Shown piece after piece: positions 16,012 through 24,188 of a DNA stretch of 60,137 bases. Source of the stretch: Luteolibacter pohnpeiensis (GTDB taxonomy: Bacteria; Verrucomicrobiota; Verrucomicrobiia; Verrucomicrobiales; Akkermansiaceae); NCBI RefSeq assembly GCF_016595435.1, contig NZ_JAENIJ010000027.1, forward strand, positions 1-60,137, written 5' to 3'. The notes beneath the pieces were generated by a model. It saw only the letters and a program-made list of their open reading frames with translations. It had not been told where the DNA came from and made no database searches. The position numbers and the translations under genes are program-made. The stretch's first letter is position 1; each line of letters starts with the position of its first letter.

Positions 16012-17651
16012 GGAATAATGAGGCCGAGTATGATTGCGACGATGACGGAGGTGAGCGCTTGTCGACCTGCAAGCTTTGCCGCAACCGACCAGCCGAGTTC
16101 ATTGCGGACTGTCCAAAGGGTCACAAGGCAAGCGGTGAGAGTTCCCGCCAGCCAGACCAGGGTGAATGCCTGACCGGTGCTCAAGGTGGCAGCCATGGAG
16201 CCGTTTCCTTGATTGATGATGAGGAGACCGTCCTTGCGGAGAATCGAAAACACTACGGCTGGTGCGGTCCATCCGGGGAGATGGAAAATGGACAATGCTG
16301 GAGAAAGAAGGGTTGCCAGTGTTGTAAGTAGGCCGATTTGTTCGAGCACGGCACCGACGATGCAGATCAGCAGGAAAATTGGCATCGCCTGGAATAGAAA
16401 CTGGAGCAGAGAGGATTTGATCTTCCACCAAATCGCCAGAGGTTTCGGCCACTGGAGGAAGGATCTTTCACGTGATGGCAATAGCACCCGATTGGTGGCG
16501 GAGCCATTCCAGATTCGGGTATGGATCAAGCTGACCACAAACAGCAGAGCAAGGTACGGTGCAAATAGTAATCCGTGGCCACTTGCGCCGAGAACGGACA
16601 AGGTTGCGCCGATTTGGTAACTGCAGGCACTGCCGAAGGTGATCATGGAAACGCACGATCGGCGGGTGCAGCGTGAGCAGGCACGGCTTTGCTGCACGGC
16701 GACTACATTGCAACCATAACCAGTTAGAACAGGCATCAAGTCCCGACCTCCCAATCCAAATGCCCTTAGCAACGGATCCAAGCTGCGAATCATGCGGTCC
16801 TGGAGTCCGGATTGTTCGACCAAAGCAGTTGAGATCGAGAGAAACAAGACCACAGGGAACGCCCATAAAAACGAATACCACCCGAGTGTGATCAGACCGT
16901 ATTGGCCGCAGAAAATAGCAGCAAGAAATGGTGGCAATAATTCACCTAGCCAACTCGTCAGCGATTGGATCACGGATCTGTCGATCATTGGCTGAACCGC
17001 ATCCGCCAAGCGGAAGGCGGCGATCACCGGTAGCGCCCACAAGGCCCCTAACAGCAGGATGGAAATCAATGGCCCGATGATCGGGCGTTCGAACCAAGAC
17101 GCGTTCGGCAACAGCCCCCAGCCCGGAACCGGCAAAGGTGGTTTGGTGGTGCCGGGTTTGCAGGCGCGGGCGATCGCCCTGAGAAGGTCGGTGCGGTTTT
17201 CGGGGCTAAGCTCCCGTGCGTCGAGCGTCACCACGGGAACAGCAAGAGAGGACTGATAATGCGCGGCAAGTCTCTGAACCTCGGTCGGATTTTTATCGGA
17301 GAACGTAACGGCAATGGCGATCCGTTTGCCTGCCAGTTTGATTTGCTTGAGCAGCTCACCCAGCTCATGTTGCAGATCAGTTCCACGAACTACGAGAAGT
17401 ATCGTATCAGTGCTGCTGATCCGATCCATGGCAAGGCGAGTGGTGAGAGGATCTCCTTCAAGTCGTAAGCCGGGAGTATCCACCACATCACAGCGGCAGT
17501 CGTGGGAAAAACAACTCCTGCAACGGACGGTTGAGCCACGGAAATTCGCCTCCTCACCGGAAGCTTCGCGCGTAAGGCCGCGGAACAAGGAAGACTTCCC
17601 GGAGGACTCGAAGCCTGCGAGAACCAGACTTGGAACATTCAGCTCACTCAT
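16008..17651 (-). CDS. FeoB-like GTPase-coupled membrane transporter with an extra Cys cluster
   Basis: A 547-residue protein with an N-terminal G domain (P-loop GFESSGKSS at 13-21, DTPG at 58-61, a TFSDK motif in the G4 position) followed by about eight membrane segments with nucleoside-recognition/GATE-type repeats. The FeoB hallmark GYGCNV is present. It is shorter than FeoB (about 770 aa). Two oddities stand out: a C44-x2-C47-x4-C52-x-C54 cluster with H50 inside the G domain just before DTPG, and a CSRC...C cluster after GYGCNV. It opens a leftward operon with the flavoprotein. FeoB imports Fe(II); here the zinc-island setting raises the possibility of zinc or another metal as substrate (inference). 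Confidence 0.85.
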   Translation of the reverse strand: MSELNVPSLVLAGFESSGKSSLFRGLTREASGEEANFRGSTVRCRSCFSHDCRCDVVDTPGLRLEGDPLTTRLAMDRISSTDTILLVVRGTDLQHELGELLKQIKLAGKRIAIAVTFSDKNPTEVQRLAAHYQSSLAVPVVTLDARELSPENRTDLLRAIARACKPGTTKPPLPVPGWGLLPNASWFERPIIGPLISILLLGALWALPVIAAFRLADAVQPMIDRSVIQSLTSWLGELLPPFLAAIFCGQYGLITLGWYSFLWAFPVVLFLSISTALVEQSGLQDRMIRSLDPLLRAFGLGGRDLMPVLTGYGCNVVAVQQSRACSRCTRRSCVSMITFGSACSYQIGATLSVLGASGHGLLFAPYLALLFVVSLIHTRIWNGSATNRVLLPSRERSFLQWPKPLAIWWKIKSSLLQFLFQAMPIFLLICIVGAVLEQIGLLTTLATLLSPALSIFHLPGWTAPAVVFSILRKDGLLIINQGNGSMAATLSTGQAFTLVWLAGTLTACLVTLWTVRNELGWSVAAKLAGRQALTSVIVAIILGLIIP

Positions 17652-17785
17652 ATTCGCGGATCGATTTCTTTATGAACCTATTTGTCCGCTAGAGTATGAG
17701 GTGCGCTGTGACGAATATTTTTCCCTGAAAATCATACAGTTATGTGTCGTTTGATCGGCGGCGAAATATCCACGAAAGCAAAAAT

Positions 17786-17816
17786 AATGCAACTGCAAAA
17801 AAAATGCATCAGCATT
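17786..17816. promoter_or_regulatory. Degenerate Zur-like operator region between divergent operons
   Basis: The 291-base gap between the FeoB-like gene (17651, leftward) and the periplasmic protein (17943, rightward) contains TGCAAAAAAAATGCA at 17794-17808, which keeps 11 of the 14 defined bases of the palindrome. It lies inside a longer imperfect dyad bounded by AATGC and GCATT. A lone half-site, ATTTGCA, follows at 17835. It is weaker than the other sites, but the placement between two metal-related operons is right. Confidence 0.5.
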
Positions 17817-17942
17817 ACCGAATACAATTCGATGATTTGCATGAGTATAAAATTACCACTTGCAAAAAATGTGCGTTAATGTCTGCTGAGTCCAGTTGCG
17901 AAACGCACTTAGTCTAAAAAATGAACCTCAGAAAGTAGTCTA

Positions 17943-18395
17943 ATGAATTCAAAAAAAATGCATCTACCTTTGGCAGTGGTCGTCTTTTTCTGTTTAGCGT
18001 CTATTGGCTTCTCTGAAGAGGTCGTAAAATGGCCGAATCTCAGAAAATTGGATGAAGTCGCAGAGAAGTGTGAAGCTTTAAGCGAGATTAAAGATATTAA
18101 AGCATTACGAAATATAGCAACTACAGCCAAATTAGCTTCAGAGGCTGTGGAAAAAGACAAGATTCCTGCAAACGCTAAAGATCCTCATAAAATAAAAACA
18201 CTTCAGTCTGATCTTAAGAGTTTAACGGATCTCTTGGACCATCCTGCTACTCAGGATGGCGAAGAAGTGATGGACCTCTTGGCTGGTATTCATCCGATTG
18301 TTGAACAGTTAATGGAAGCGGCTGGGATGCCACATGTACACGAAGCAAAGCCGCAACAAAATCATGGCGATGCCAACAAAATCATTTCGCGATGA
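17943..18395 (+). CDS. Periplasmic helical protein with His-containing tail, first gene of an ABC transporter operon
   Basis: A 150-residue exported protein: the first 24 residues are a signal peptide (basic start, hydrophobic AVVVFFCLASIGF, cleavage near FSEE). The mature part is helical and charged. The C-terminus contains HVH and a further H in NHGD, possible metal ligands. It overlaps the ABC ATPase gene by four bases. The order small periplasmic protein, ATPase, FtsX-like permease, DUF3299-like protein recalls, from memory, the Zur-repressed PA4063-PA4066 operon of Pseudomonas aeruginosa, where the first product is also small and His-bearing. That resemblance supports zinc regulation but does not define the function. 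Confidence 0.75.
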   Translation: MNSKKMHLPLAVVVFFCLASIGFSEEVVKWPNLRKLDEVAEKCEALSEIKDIKALRNIATTAKLASEAVEKDKIPANAKDPHKIKTLQSDLKSLTDLLDHPATQDGEEVMDLLAGIHPIVEQLMEAAGMPHVHEAKPQQNHGDANKIISR

Positions 18396-19093
18396 ACAAC
18401 AGTATTAATACGGTTGAAATCCGAGATTGTGGTTTGATTTTAGGACATTCAGGACAGGAAGTTGTAGAGTTTCGCCTCCCAGAATTTCAACTGAAAGCGC
18501 GTGAGCAAGTTGCCTTAACTGGACCAAGCGGCTGTGGCAAATCCACTTTGTTAAATCTCGTTTCAGGTTTAAAGCGGCCTGATGCAGGTGAAATCCATGT
18601 CGCGGGCCGAAGGATCGATGAGCTTAGTACAGCACGAATGGATGCTTTTCGAGGCCGGGAAATAGGTTTCGTATTTCAAGGGTTCAGTTTGTTGGGACCT
18701 TTCACTGCACTTGAAAATGTTGCGATTGGACTCCGTTTTGGCTCAAGGCCCGCAGTCACAGAACGATCGGAAAGAGCATATCAGTTGCTGGAAAAAGTTG
18801 GCTTGAAAGACCGCATAAACTCCCGTCCGGATCAGCTTTCGATGGGTGAGCGTCAGCGAGTTGCAATTGCAAGGGCCTTATCAAACCGGCCACAACTTCT
18901 ACTTGCTGATGAGCCTACCGCTGCTTTAGACCCTGATACTGCGTCCGTGGTATTTGATTTGATCCGCTCAGTATGCCATGAAGAAAACTGCGCACTTCTC
19001 TTTGTAACACATGATTCCATGCTCGCCACGAAGCTGCCCAGGCAGTTCGATTGCCGTGGCTTAGTTCATACTCGGAAGGAGGTAGCCGCGTGA
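18392..19093 (+). CDS. ABC transporter ATPase (LolD/MacB type)
   Basis: A 233-residue nucleotide-binding subunit with Walker A GPSGCGKST at 44-52, a Q-loop (FVFQGF), the signature LSMGERQ near 150 and Walker B LLADEPTAALD near 170. The close match to LolD/MacB/FtsE ATPases means it powers a permease that works mechanically on periplasmic or lipoprotein substrates and does not form a classical import channel. It is coupled to both neighbours by four-base overlaps (ATGA upstream, GTGA downstream). Confidence 0.95.
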   Translation: MNNSINTVEIRDCGLILGHSGQEVVEFRLPEFQLKAREQVALTGPSGCGKSTLLNLVSGLKRPDAGEIHVAGRRIDELSTARMDAFRGREIGFVFQGFSLLGPFTALENVAIGLRFGSRPAVTERSERAYQLLEKVGLKDRINSRPDQLSMGERQRVAIARALSNRPQLLLADEPTAALDPDTASVVFDLIRSVCHEENCALLFVTHDSMLATKLPRQFDCRGLVHTRKEVAA

Positions 19094-20340
19094 GCTTGTG
19101 GAAAATGGCTTGGCGATACCTCTGGAGTCGGCGATTGGTTACGATTTTGACTCTTGCTGGAATCACTCTGGGAGTTGCCTTGATTTCATCCGTATTAACT
19201 TTGCGCCGTCAGAGTGAGACGAGTTTTTCAAAAGAAAGTGGTCAGTATGACTTGGTCGTTGGTGCTAAAGGTAGTCCTTTACAACTTGTCCTCAGTAGCA
19301 TCTATCAACTTGATATTCCTACAGGAAATATCCCTTATTCGAGGTACCTAGCGTTGAAAAAAGACCGCCGGATTTCAATGGCTATTCCGGTGGGATTGGG
19401 GGATAATTATCATGGATTCAGAATTATCGGCACAGAACCAAGCTTATTCGATTTAACCGATCGTGGCGACATTAATAAAAAACTATTCTCTTTCCGAGAA
19501 GGACGTTCATTTCAACAAGATCTTGAGGCAGTCATAGGTGCTGATGTCGCACGCCAGAGCGGGCTTAAAATCGGTGATTCATTTGTCGGGACCCATGGAT
19601 TGGTTTCGACTGCAGGATCTTCCCAACACACTGACTTTCCTTATCGAGTTGTAGGGATTCTGAATTCTAGTGGAATGTCTACAGATCGAGGAATCTATGT
19701 TAGTCTGTCCTCTGTCTGGAGAATCCATGAAAAAGAAGCTGAGATACATGCCAAGCTTGCTGGTATTGATCCTGTAAAAGGCCTCAGTGAAAATCGTGAA
19801 GTTACTGCTGTTCTATTGAGACTTAAAGCCGTTGGAATGAGACTATGGATGACGCAAGAAATTCAAAAGCGAACTGAATCCATGGCGGCGATTCCAGTAA
19901 ATGAATTGCATAGGCTCTTTGTCCGGATTCTCGAACCAGTTCAGAACGCGCTCCTTGGTATCGCCTGCTTAGTGGTTTTGGTATCGGCACTCACAATCGT
20001 AGCCACCTTCTATCAAGCTGCGGAGAGGCGCCGAGCCGATCTCGCGATTATGAGAGCATTAGGAGCTCATCGGAGAGAAATTCTGGCACTGGTTTTAACG
20101 GAAGCACTTATTCTTACCGTGCTTGGCATCGGCTTTGGTATGCTATTAGGGCACGGTGGTCTTTATGCCGCGAATCAATCCTTACGAAATTTATGGGGAG
20201 TTTCCATCCACCCTTATGAATTGGATCGATCTGAACTTTACTCACTCTCTATCATTGCTGTTGGTGGGATCATTGCTGGCCTTCTGCCTGCTATCCTCGC
20301 CTATAGAAGAGAGCCTACTGATGATTTGTCAAAATCTTAA
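19090..20340 (+). CDS. FtsX/MacB-type ABC transporter permease
   Basis: A 416-residue permease with the MacB/LolC topology: one N-terminal membrane helix (about 15-37), a large periplasmic domain (38-285), then three membrane helices in the FtsX domain (about 290-410). The start is GTG 19090, which overlaps the ATPase stop and has a good AGGAGG about 9 bases upstream. The longer frame to 19051 would overlap the ATPase gene needlessly. Together with the ATPase and the two periplasmic proteins it forms a four-gene operon likely to act on envelope metal traffic or lipoproteins under zinc stress. The substrate is unknown. Confidence 0.93.
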   Translation: MSLWKMAWRYLWSRRLVTILTLAGITLGVALISSVLTLRRQSETSFSKESGQYDLVVGAKGSPLQLVLSSIYQLDIPTGNIPYSRYLALKKDRRISMAIPVGLGDNYHGFRIIGTEPSLFDLTDRGDINKKLFSFREGRSFQQDLEAVIGADVARQSGLKIGDSFVGTHGLVSTAGSSQHTDFPYRVVGILNSSGMSTDRGIYVSLSSVWRIHEKEAEIHAKLAGIDPVKGLSENREVTAVLLRLKAVGMRLWMTQEIQKRTESMAAIPVNELHRLFVRILEPVQNALLGIACLVVLVSALTIVATFYQAAERRRADLAIMRALGAHRREILALVLTEALILTVLGIGFGMLLGHGGLYAANQSLRNLWGVSIHPYELDRSELYSLSIIAVGGIIAGLLPAILAYRREPTDDLSKS

Positions 20341-20398
20341 AATTGTATAAATTATTTATTGAATATTTGACTTGAAAAATACTTTTATAATCCGTGTT

Positions 20399-20854
20399 AT
20401 GAAGATGATGAAAATTACCTATATTATGGGTTGTTTGCCCCTATTGTTGTCTAATGTGTCTGCGAAAGCCAATGATGGTAGCGTGAAAATTGTTACTTTT
20501 AAACTCTTGGGTCTCGGTTCACATCCTGACGGAAGACCACCAATTTACCCCCGATCGATTAATGAACTGGCAGGGAAAAAAGTTAAAATAACTGGTTTTG
20601 TGTCTCCATATGATGATCCGAATCATATGATTAAATTGATGCTTACAGAGGGTGCGGTTGGTTGTTTTTTCTGTAATCCTCCAGAAGAAAATGGTGTTGT
20701 CCTGGTGAGGTTTCCGAAAAATGCAAAACCGTTAAAATGGGATAGTGATACGCTTACAATCGAAGGTGTTTTTCATCTTATGGGAAGTGATAAAAATGAT
20801 GATGAGTCTAATGGTTTCATGTATATTATAGATGATGCTCGGGTGGTTAAATGA
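20399..20854 (+). CDS. DUF3299-like periplasmic protein
   Basis: A 151-residue exported protein (signal peptide to about residue 22, ending near VSAKA). The core INELAGKKVKITGFVSPYDD, the GCFFCNPP motif with a cysteine pair, and GVVLVRFPK fit the DUF3299 family. I prefer the ATG at 20399 to a TTG at 20372, because it begins a normal signal sequence. It is the last gene of the ABC operon, 58 bases after the permease, and its end overlaps by 8 bases the convergent gene at 20847. In the Pseudomonas operon that this one resembles, a DUF3299 protein is also the last gene. Confidence 0.8.
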   Translation: MKMMKITYIMGCLPLLLSNVSAKANDGSVKIVTFKLLGLGSHPDGRPPIYPRSINELAGKKVKITGFVSPYDDPNHMIKLMLTEGAVGCFFCNPPEENGVVLVRFPKNAKPLKWDSDTLTIEGVFHLMGSDKNDDESNGFMYIIDDARVVK

Positions 20855-21584
20855 TTGATGTGTTGTGAAATGTATCTTCGGATATAGCATTGCGTAATCT
20901 GTAAAATCCTCTTTTGTTTGATTGGATCAGCTTGCGCCAAATTGGCTTTCGTTTGAAGAGATTGGATAGTGTATAGCTCTGTGATCCAACTTCTGCTAAT
21001 AATTGTTTGCCGTTGCACCACGGATGATTGTCTTTACCTGCTTGATAAAGAATTTCTAGTGCTTTTGCCTGCATTGAACCGAAATGATATTGTTTTCCTT
21101 CTAAATGAATTGAACGGAAGCTGGGTGTAAAAGTTGAATTATGAGCTATTTTATCTGTAATCAGCTGTAGGTTCCTATTAGAATTGATACTTCCGGAAAG
21201 TGCTTGCTCAAATTTAAGCCGATCTCGTTCCAATATCATGAGGTCATCTGGCATGACTGCAATGTCGTCAGCGGAATCCGGTAGGATGTAATTCAAATTA
21301 TTGTAGGTATCATGAAATTCCCGAAGTCGAATGGTGCCCATACGAAAGAGTCGATGACAATGCTCTTTGGAAAGCTCAGTGTATCCCTCCCAATGGTGCA
21401 TTCTTACTGATTCTGTTTGTCGGTTTGTTTTATTTCGCTCTATGACGCTCATGACGGGAAGCCAGACGTGAGCAGTTAGGTATCCAGAACTCAGCCAATG
21501 CCTGACCTCGATATCATCGACCTTCCAGTGCATGCCAACTTCACGAAGTGTGAGCCAGGTTCGCTTTGGTATTTTCAGGGACAT
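20847..21584 (-). CDS. Hypothetical DNA-binding protein (245 aa)
   Basis: A 245-residue protein I cannot place in a named family. The start at 21584 has a strong AAGGAG six bases upstream; an in-frame extension to 21623 is less likely. The N-terminal segment (TWLTLREVGMHWKVDDIEV then HWLSSGYL) reads like a MerR/excisionase-type helix-turn-helix. The C-terminal 70 residues (SMQAKALEILYQ, NGKQLLAEV, RKLIQSNKRGFYRL) resemble a winged helix of the transcriptional-regulator kind. It is a lone leftward gene that converges on the ABC operon. It may be a transcription factor; a link to zinc is not shown. The bases 21585-21858 upstream hold no gene I can support. Confidence 0.6.
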   Translation of the reverse strand: MSLKIPKRTWLTLREVGMHWKVDDIEVRHWLSSGYLTAHVWLPVMSVIERNKTNRQTESVRMHHWEGYTELSKEHCHRLFRMGTIRLREFHDTYNNLNYILPDSADDIAVMPDDLMILERDRLKFEQALSGSINSNRNLQLITDKIAHNSTFTPSFRSIHLEGKQYHFGSMQAKALEILYQAGKDNHPWCNGKQLLAEVGSQSYTLSNLFKRKPIWRKLIQSNKRGFYRLRNAISEDTFHNTSII

Positions 21585-21858
21585 ATTGCACTCCTTTTTC
21601 AGCTTATGTGCACACCCCTCCATTTATCCGGAGGATAAAATCCCCGAAACAGATCGAGGTGTCAATGGCGAGGGCGATGTAAACCAACTGGCTTCAACGG
21701 ATTTGAGGCGATCTGTACGATTCCCGCTGCTTGTACAGGCTCCATTGCACACTCCGGTATGGGAAACGAGGTGAGTTATTACCCAAATGAGGCAGATTCG
21801 TGCTTAGCGACTGGAATATTTGAAGTATTTTATAGTTACTGCAGATGATGGCACTATA

Positions 21859-21964
21859 GGGCACATCCAACATCCAGCAACTTCAGATTCCGTCAAAGCG
21901 GCATTGGTAATCATTTGATTTTCAATAGCCGATTTTTCACGAGGTGAGGTTGCCGGATGTGCCC
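21859..21964. mobile_element. MITE-like element, copy A (106 bp, GGGCACATCC ends)
   Basis: A 106-bp non-coding element with terminal inverted repeats GGGCACATCC...GGATGTGCCC. Its reverse complement matches the 99-bp element at 30187-30285 along its full length, with about 7 extra bases near one end. It abuts the stop codon of the TetR gene (TAA at 21965-21967). The flanks (TATA and TTAA) do not form an exact target duplication, so this copy looks older than copy B. Confidence 0.8.
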
Positions 21965-22609
21965 TTAAGAAATCGAGGATTTGGCGATGATCAGACTTAC
22001 CAGTAGCTTCATTCCGTCACGAACTCCCAACTGGCCTTTCTCGATGTTGACTCTGCCGTTGTCCTCTTGGGTTTTCAGCCCCTGTAGCGTTGCAAGCATA
22101 ATGCCGGCGAGCGAGGCATCCGGGATAGCTCCTTGCTGACTGTTCTCCCGGGTTTGCGTGACGATAGCACAGAAGGAGTCGAACGCCATGCGTGCACCGC
22201 GCGCCAGATCCTCAGTCATCTCGACTGTCGTCATATCTGCCGCAAAAAGAAGGTGATATCGGTCCGGGTATGTGACGCTGTATTCAATAATGATATCGAG
22301 TGCCTGTTCCAGCTTCACCAGAGGATGATTGGTTTGAGTCTCGTGCAAATGATCCAGTCGCTCGGTCAATGTGAAGAACTCTTCGGCGGCTACCGCTGCA
22401 AGCAAGGCTTTTCGGCTCTTGAAGTGCTTATACGAGGCATTGTGAGATAGGCCGCACAGATGCCCGACCGCCCGCATGGTCACAGCGTTCTCGCCCCCCG
22501 TATCCAGAAGTTCTCGCGCGGAATCGATCAACCTTTGTGGGGTGCTTAACTCAGCAACTGCGGCTCTTCTTCGGTGGTCAGCTTTACTAATGTTTTTGTC
22601 TGGTCCCAT
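21965..22609 (-). CDS. TetR-family transcriptional regulator
   Basis: A 214-residue TetR/AcrR repressor. The N-terminal helix-turn-helix covers about 25-70 (RLIDSARELLDTGG, VTMRAVGHLCGLSHNASY, HFKSRKALL), and the rest is a helical ligand-binding domain with a WHG/TetR_C33-like look. It is the second gene of a leftward pair: its start lies 64 bases inside the end of the dehydrogenase gene. A perfect 17-bp palindrome upstream of the pair (23564-23580) is the likely autoregulatory operator. The inducer is unknown. Confidence 0.9.
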   Translation of the reverse strand: MGPDKNISKADHRRRAAVAELSTPQRLIDSARELLDTGGENAVTMRAVGHLCGLSHNASYKHFKSRKALLAAVAAEEFFTLTERLDHLHETQTNHPLVKLEQALDIIIEYSVTYPDRYHLLFAADMTTVEMTEDLARGARMAFDSFCAIVTQTRENSQQGAIPDASLAGIMLATLQGLKTQEDNGRVNIEKGQLGVRDGMKLLVSLIIAKSSIS

Positions 22610-23511
22610 AGTTGTTGCGCTTTTTCACCATCATAAGACACGCGGGATGATCTCGCCTCGATCAATCGTCCGTTGCTTGACTGAAGATATTTACCGGAAT
22701 CATCCGCATATTGTTTTTCGACGGCGATGTCAGCAAGTCTGTTTCCGGAAAATTCGAGAGACCCCGTTGTCACACCCGCGTGTGCAACTAGCCATTTTAC
22801 GGGCGGGAGTCTGAAAAATGCCTGAAGGGGCAGGGGGAGATTTCGTATCAGTCCTGTTTCCGGAATTGCACCCGGGTCATAGGCTATGGAGGCAATATGG
22901 CTTTCCGATTTTCGCAGGCGTCGGTGCAACTCATAAGCCATCATCACCATACAGAGTTTGGAGGTCGAGTAATGTCTGCCGCCAGCCAGCGGTTTCTGGC
23001 CATCCTTGCCGTCATGGGCTAGAGCGAACGCATCCGGTTCAGCGGCTCGTCCTACCATTTTGCCGTCCATCGTGTCGGGATCGTGGGTTCCACTGACTAC
23101 TAAAAGGATGCGGCCCTTGGGAGCAATCGCGTCACATAACAACTCAGTTAGCAAGAAGTGTCCGAGATAGTTTGTGGCGAAAGTCTTCTCATAGCCGTCC
23201 TCGCTGTACGACACAGGACCGCTAGAAGAAACACCCGCGTTGCAGATGAGCGCTTGAAGTGTTCCGCATAGATGCTCCGATAGGATGTCCCGCACGATCT
23301 CAGAGGCTACCCTGACCGACCTCATAGATGAAGTGTCTAACTGAATTGTCCAAACTTTGACCCCGTAACTGCGTAATTTTTCTGCGGCGGGTTTCATTCG
23401 TTCCATGCTTCGTCCGGCCAGGATAAGATCTTTCCGGTGATGACACGCTAGGCGTTCCGCACATTGGAATCCAATGCCGGTATGGCCTCCAGTAATAAGA
23501 ACTATGGGCAT
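22546..23511 (-). CDS. Short-chain dehydrogenase/reductase (SDR)
   Basis: A 321-residue SDR with the cofactor motif TGGHTGIG at 7-14, the NAG motif (ICNAGVSSSG) near 92, a catalytic Ser in VVSG and the YSTSK catalytic pair. Length and the C-terminal extension resemble retinol dehydrogenase/protochlorophyllide reductase-like SDRs, which reduce or oxidise hydrophobic carbonyl compounds with NADP(H). It is the first gene of an operon with the overlapping TetR regulator, suggesting ligand-induced detoxification. The substrate cannot be told from sequence. Confidence 0.9.
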   Translation of the reverse strand: MPIVLITGGHTGIGFQCAERLACHHRKDLILAGRSMERMKPAAEKLRSYGVKVWTIQLDTSSMRSVRVASEIVRDILSEHLCGTLQALICNAGVSSSGPVSYSEDGYEKTFATNYLGHFLLTELLCDAIAPKGRILLVVSGTHDPDTMDGKMVGRAAEPDAFALAHDGKDGQKPLAGGRHYSTSKLCMVMMAYELHRRLRKSESHIASIAYDPGAIPETGLIRNLPLPLQAFFRLPPVKWLVAHAGVTTGSLEFSGNRLADIAVEKQYADDSGKYLQSSNGRLIEARSSRVSYDGEKAQQLWDQTKTLVKLTTEEEPQLLS

Positions 23512-23563
23512 AATAGGTTTTCAGGGTAGCAATTTAATTTTCCGTTTGATGATTAGTCCGTCT

Positions 23564-23580
23564 GGTTGACGGCGTCAACC
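23564..23580. promoter_or_regulatory. Candidate TetR operator GGTTGACGGCGTCAACC
   Basis: A perfect 8-1-8 palindrome 53 bases upstream of the SDR start, and the only strong dyad in this promoter region. TetR-type repressors commonly bind such palindromes in front of their own operon. Confidence 0.6.
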
Positions 23581-24188
23581 TAAATGTTTATTTTAAACAC
23601 GAGATGATAGCCTAACAAGCGCGTGCTCGGGTGGGCAGCTTGAACATTTTGATCAAGAGCGGAGACGCCAACGCTTGTCATAATTAAGCTGAGCTACCTA
23701 CAAAGATGAATGCCTCCGGCGAAACGGAGTTTAGGTATGTCTTCTCCGATAGCGAAAAAAATGACAAACATGGCCGCTACTCTACTACCGCGAGGCAGGG
23801 GAGAAGCTTTGGAAGAAAGTCACCGGCGACCTCATGTGCCGGATGCTCAATGGGGAGTCGAAACCTCACCCTTTTCGATCGTCGAAAACATCGAATATGG
23901 CGGCGAAGCTTACTCCATTGGCTTTTTTGGTCCCTTTCTAGTTCCGTAGGTAGTGCTATTAAGCATTCGCACTGGCTTGACTCTTTGGCACTGCTTGCTG
24001 AATTGAACTACCTCGAGGAAATGGACCACTTCTTGAGCTAGTTGTTTGAATTTAAAATCTGCACCGATCGCTAAACTTGAGTTTGAGCATGCCGATTTAC
24101 ACTCAACGGACACCAGGTTAGCACCACGCCTGCACCTACTGATGTGTCCCATGCTGTGCATGATCAATACGAACAGAAAGGAACGATC
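23581..24188. other. Gene-poor stretch of about 600 bases
   Basis: Several overlapping short open frames occur here on both strands, none with a convincing start, ribosome site or recognisable domain. Segments reading like protein in one frame shift to another, which suggests decayed coding DNA. It separates the TetR/SDR operon from the mobile-element gene set. No RNA gene or repeat was recognised. Confidence 0.5.

Noticed and set aside
20847..21584. A plasmid replication initiator
   Set aside because: Although it has DNA-binding features at both ends, it shows no Rep motif (no RepA/RCR/Rep_3 pattern) and no iterons adjacent; kept as unknown DNA-binding protein.
23706..24167. Overlapping frames that look partly protein-like (e.g. 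at 23710-23949 and, on the minus strand, 23910-24167)
   Set aside because: No start signal, no family and no agreement on a single frame; recorded as possible coding debris only.
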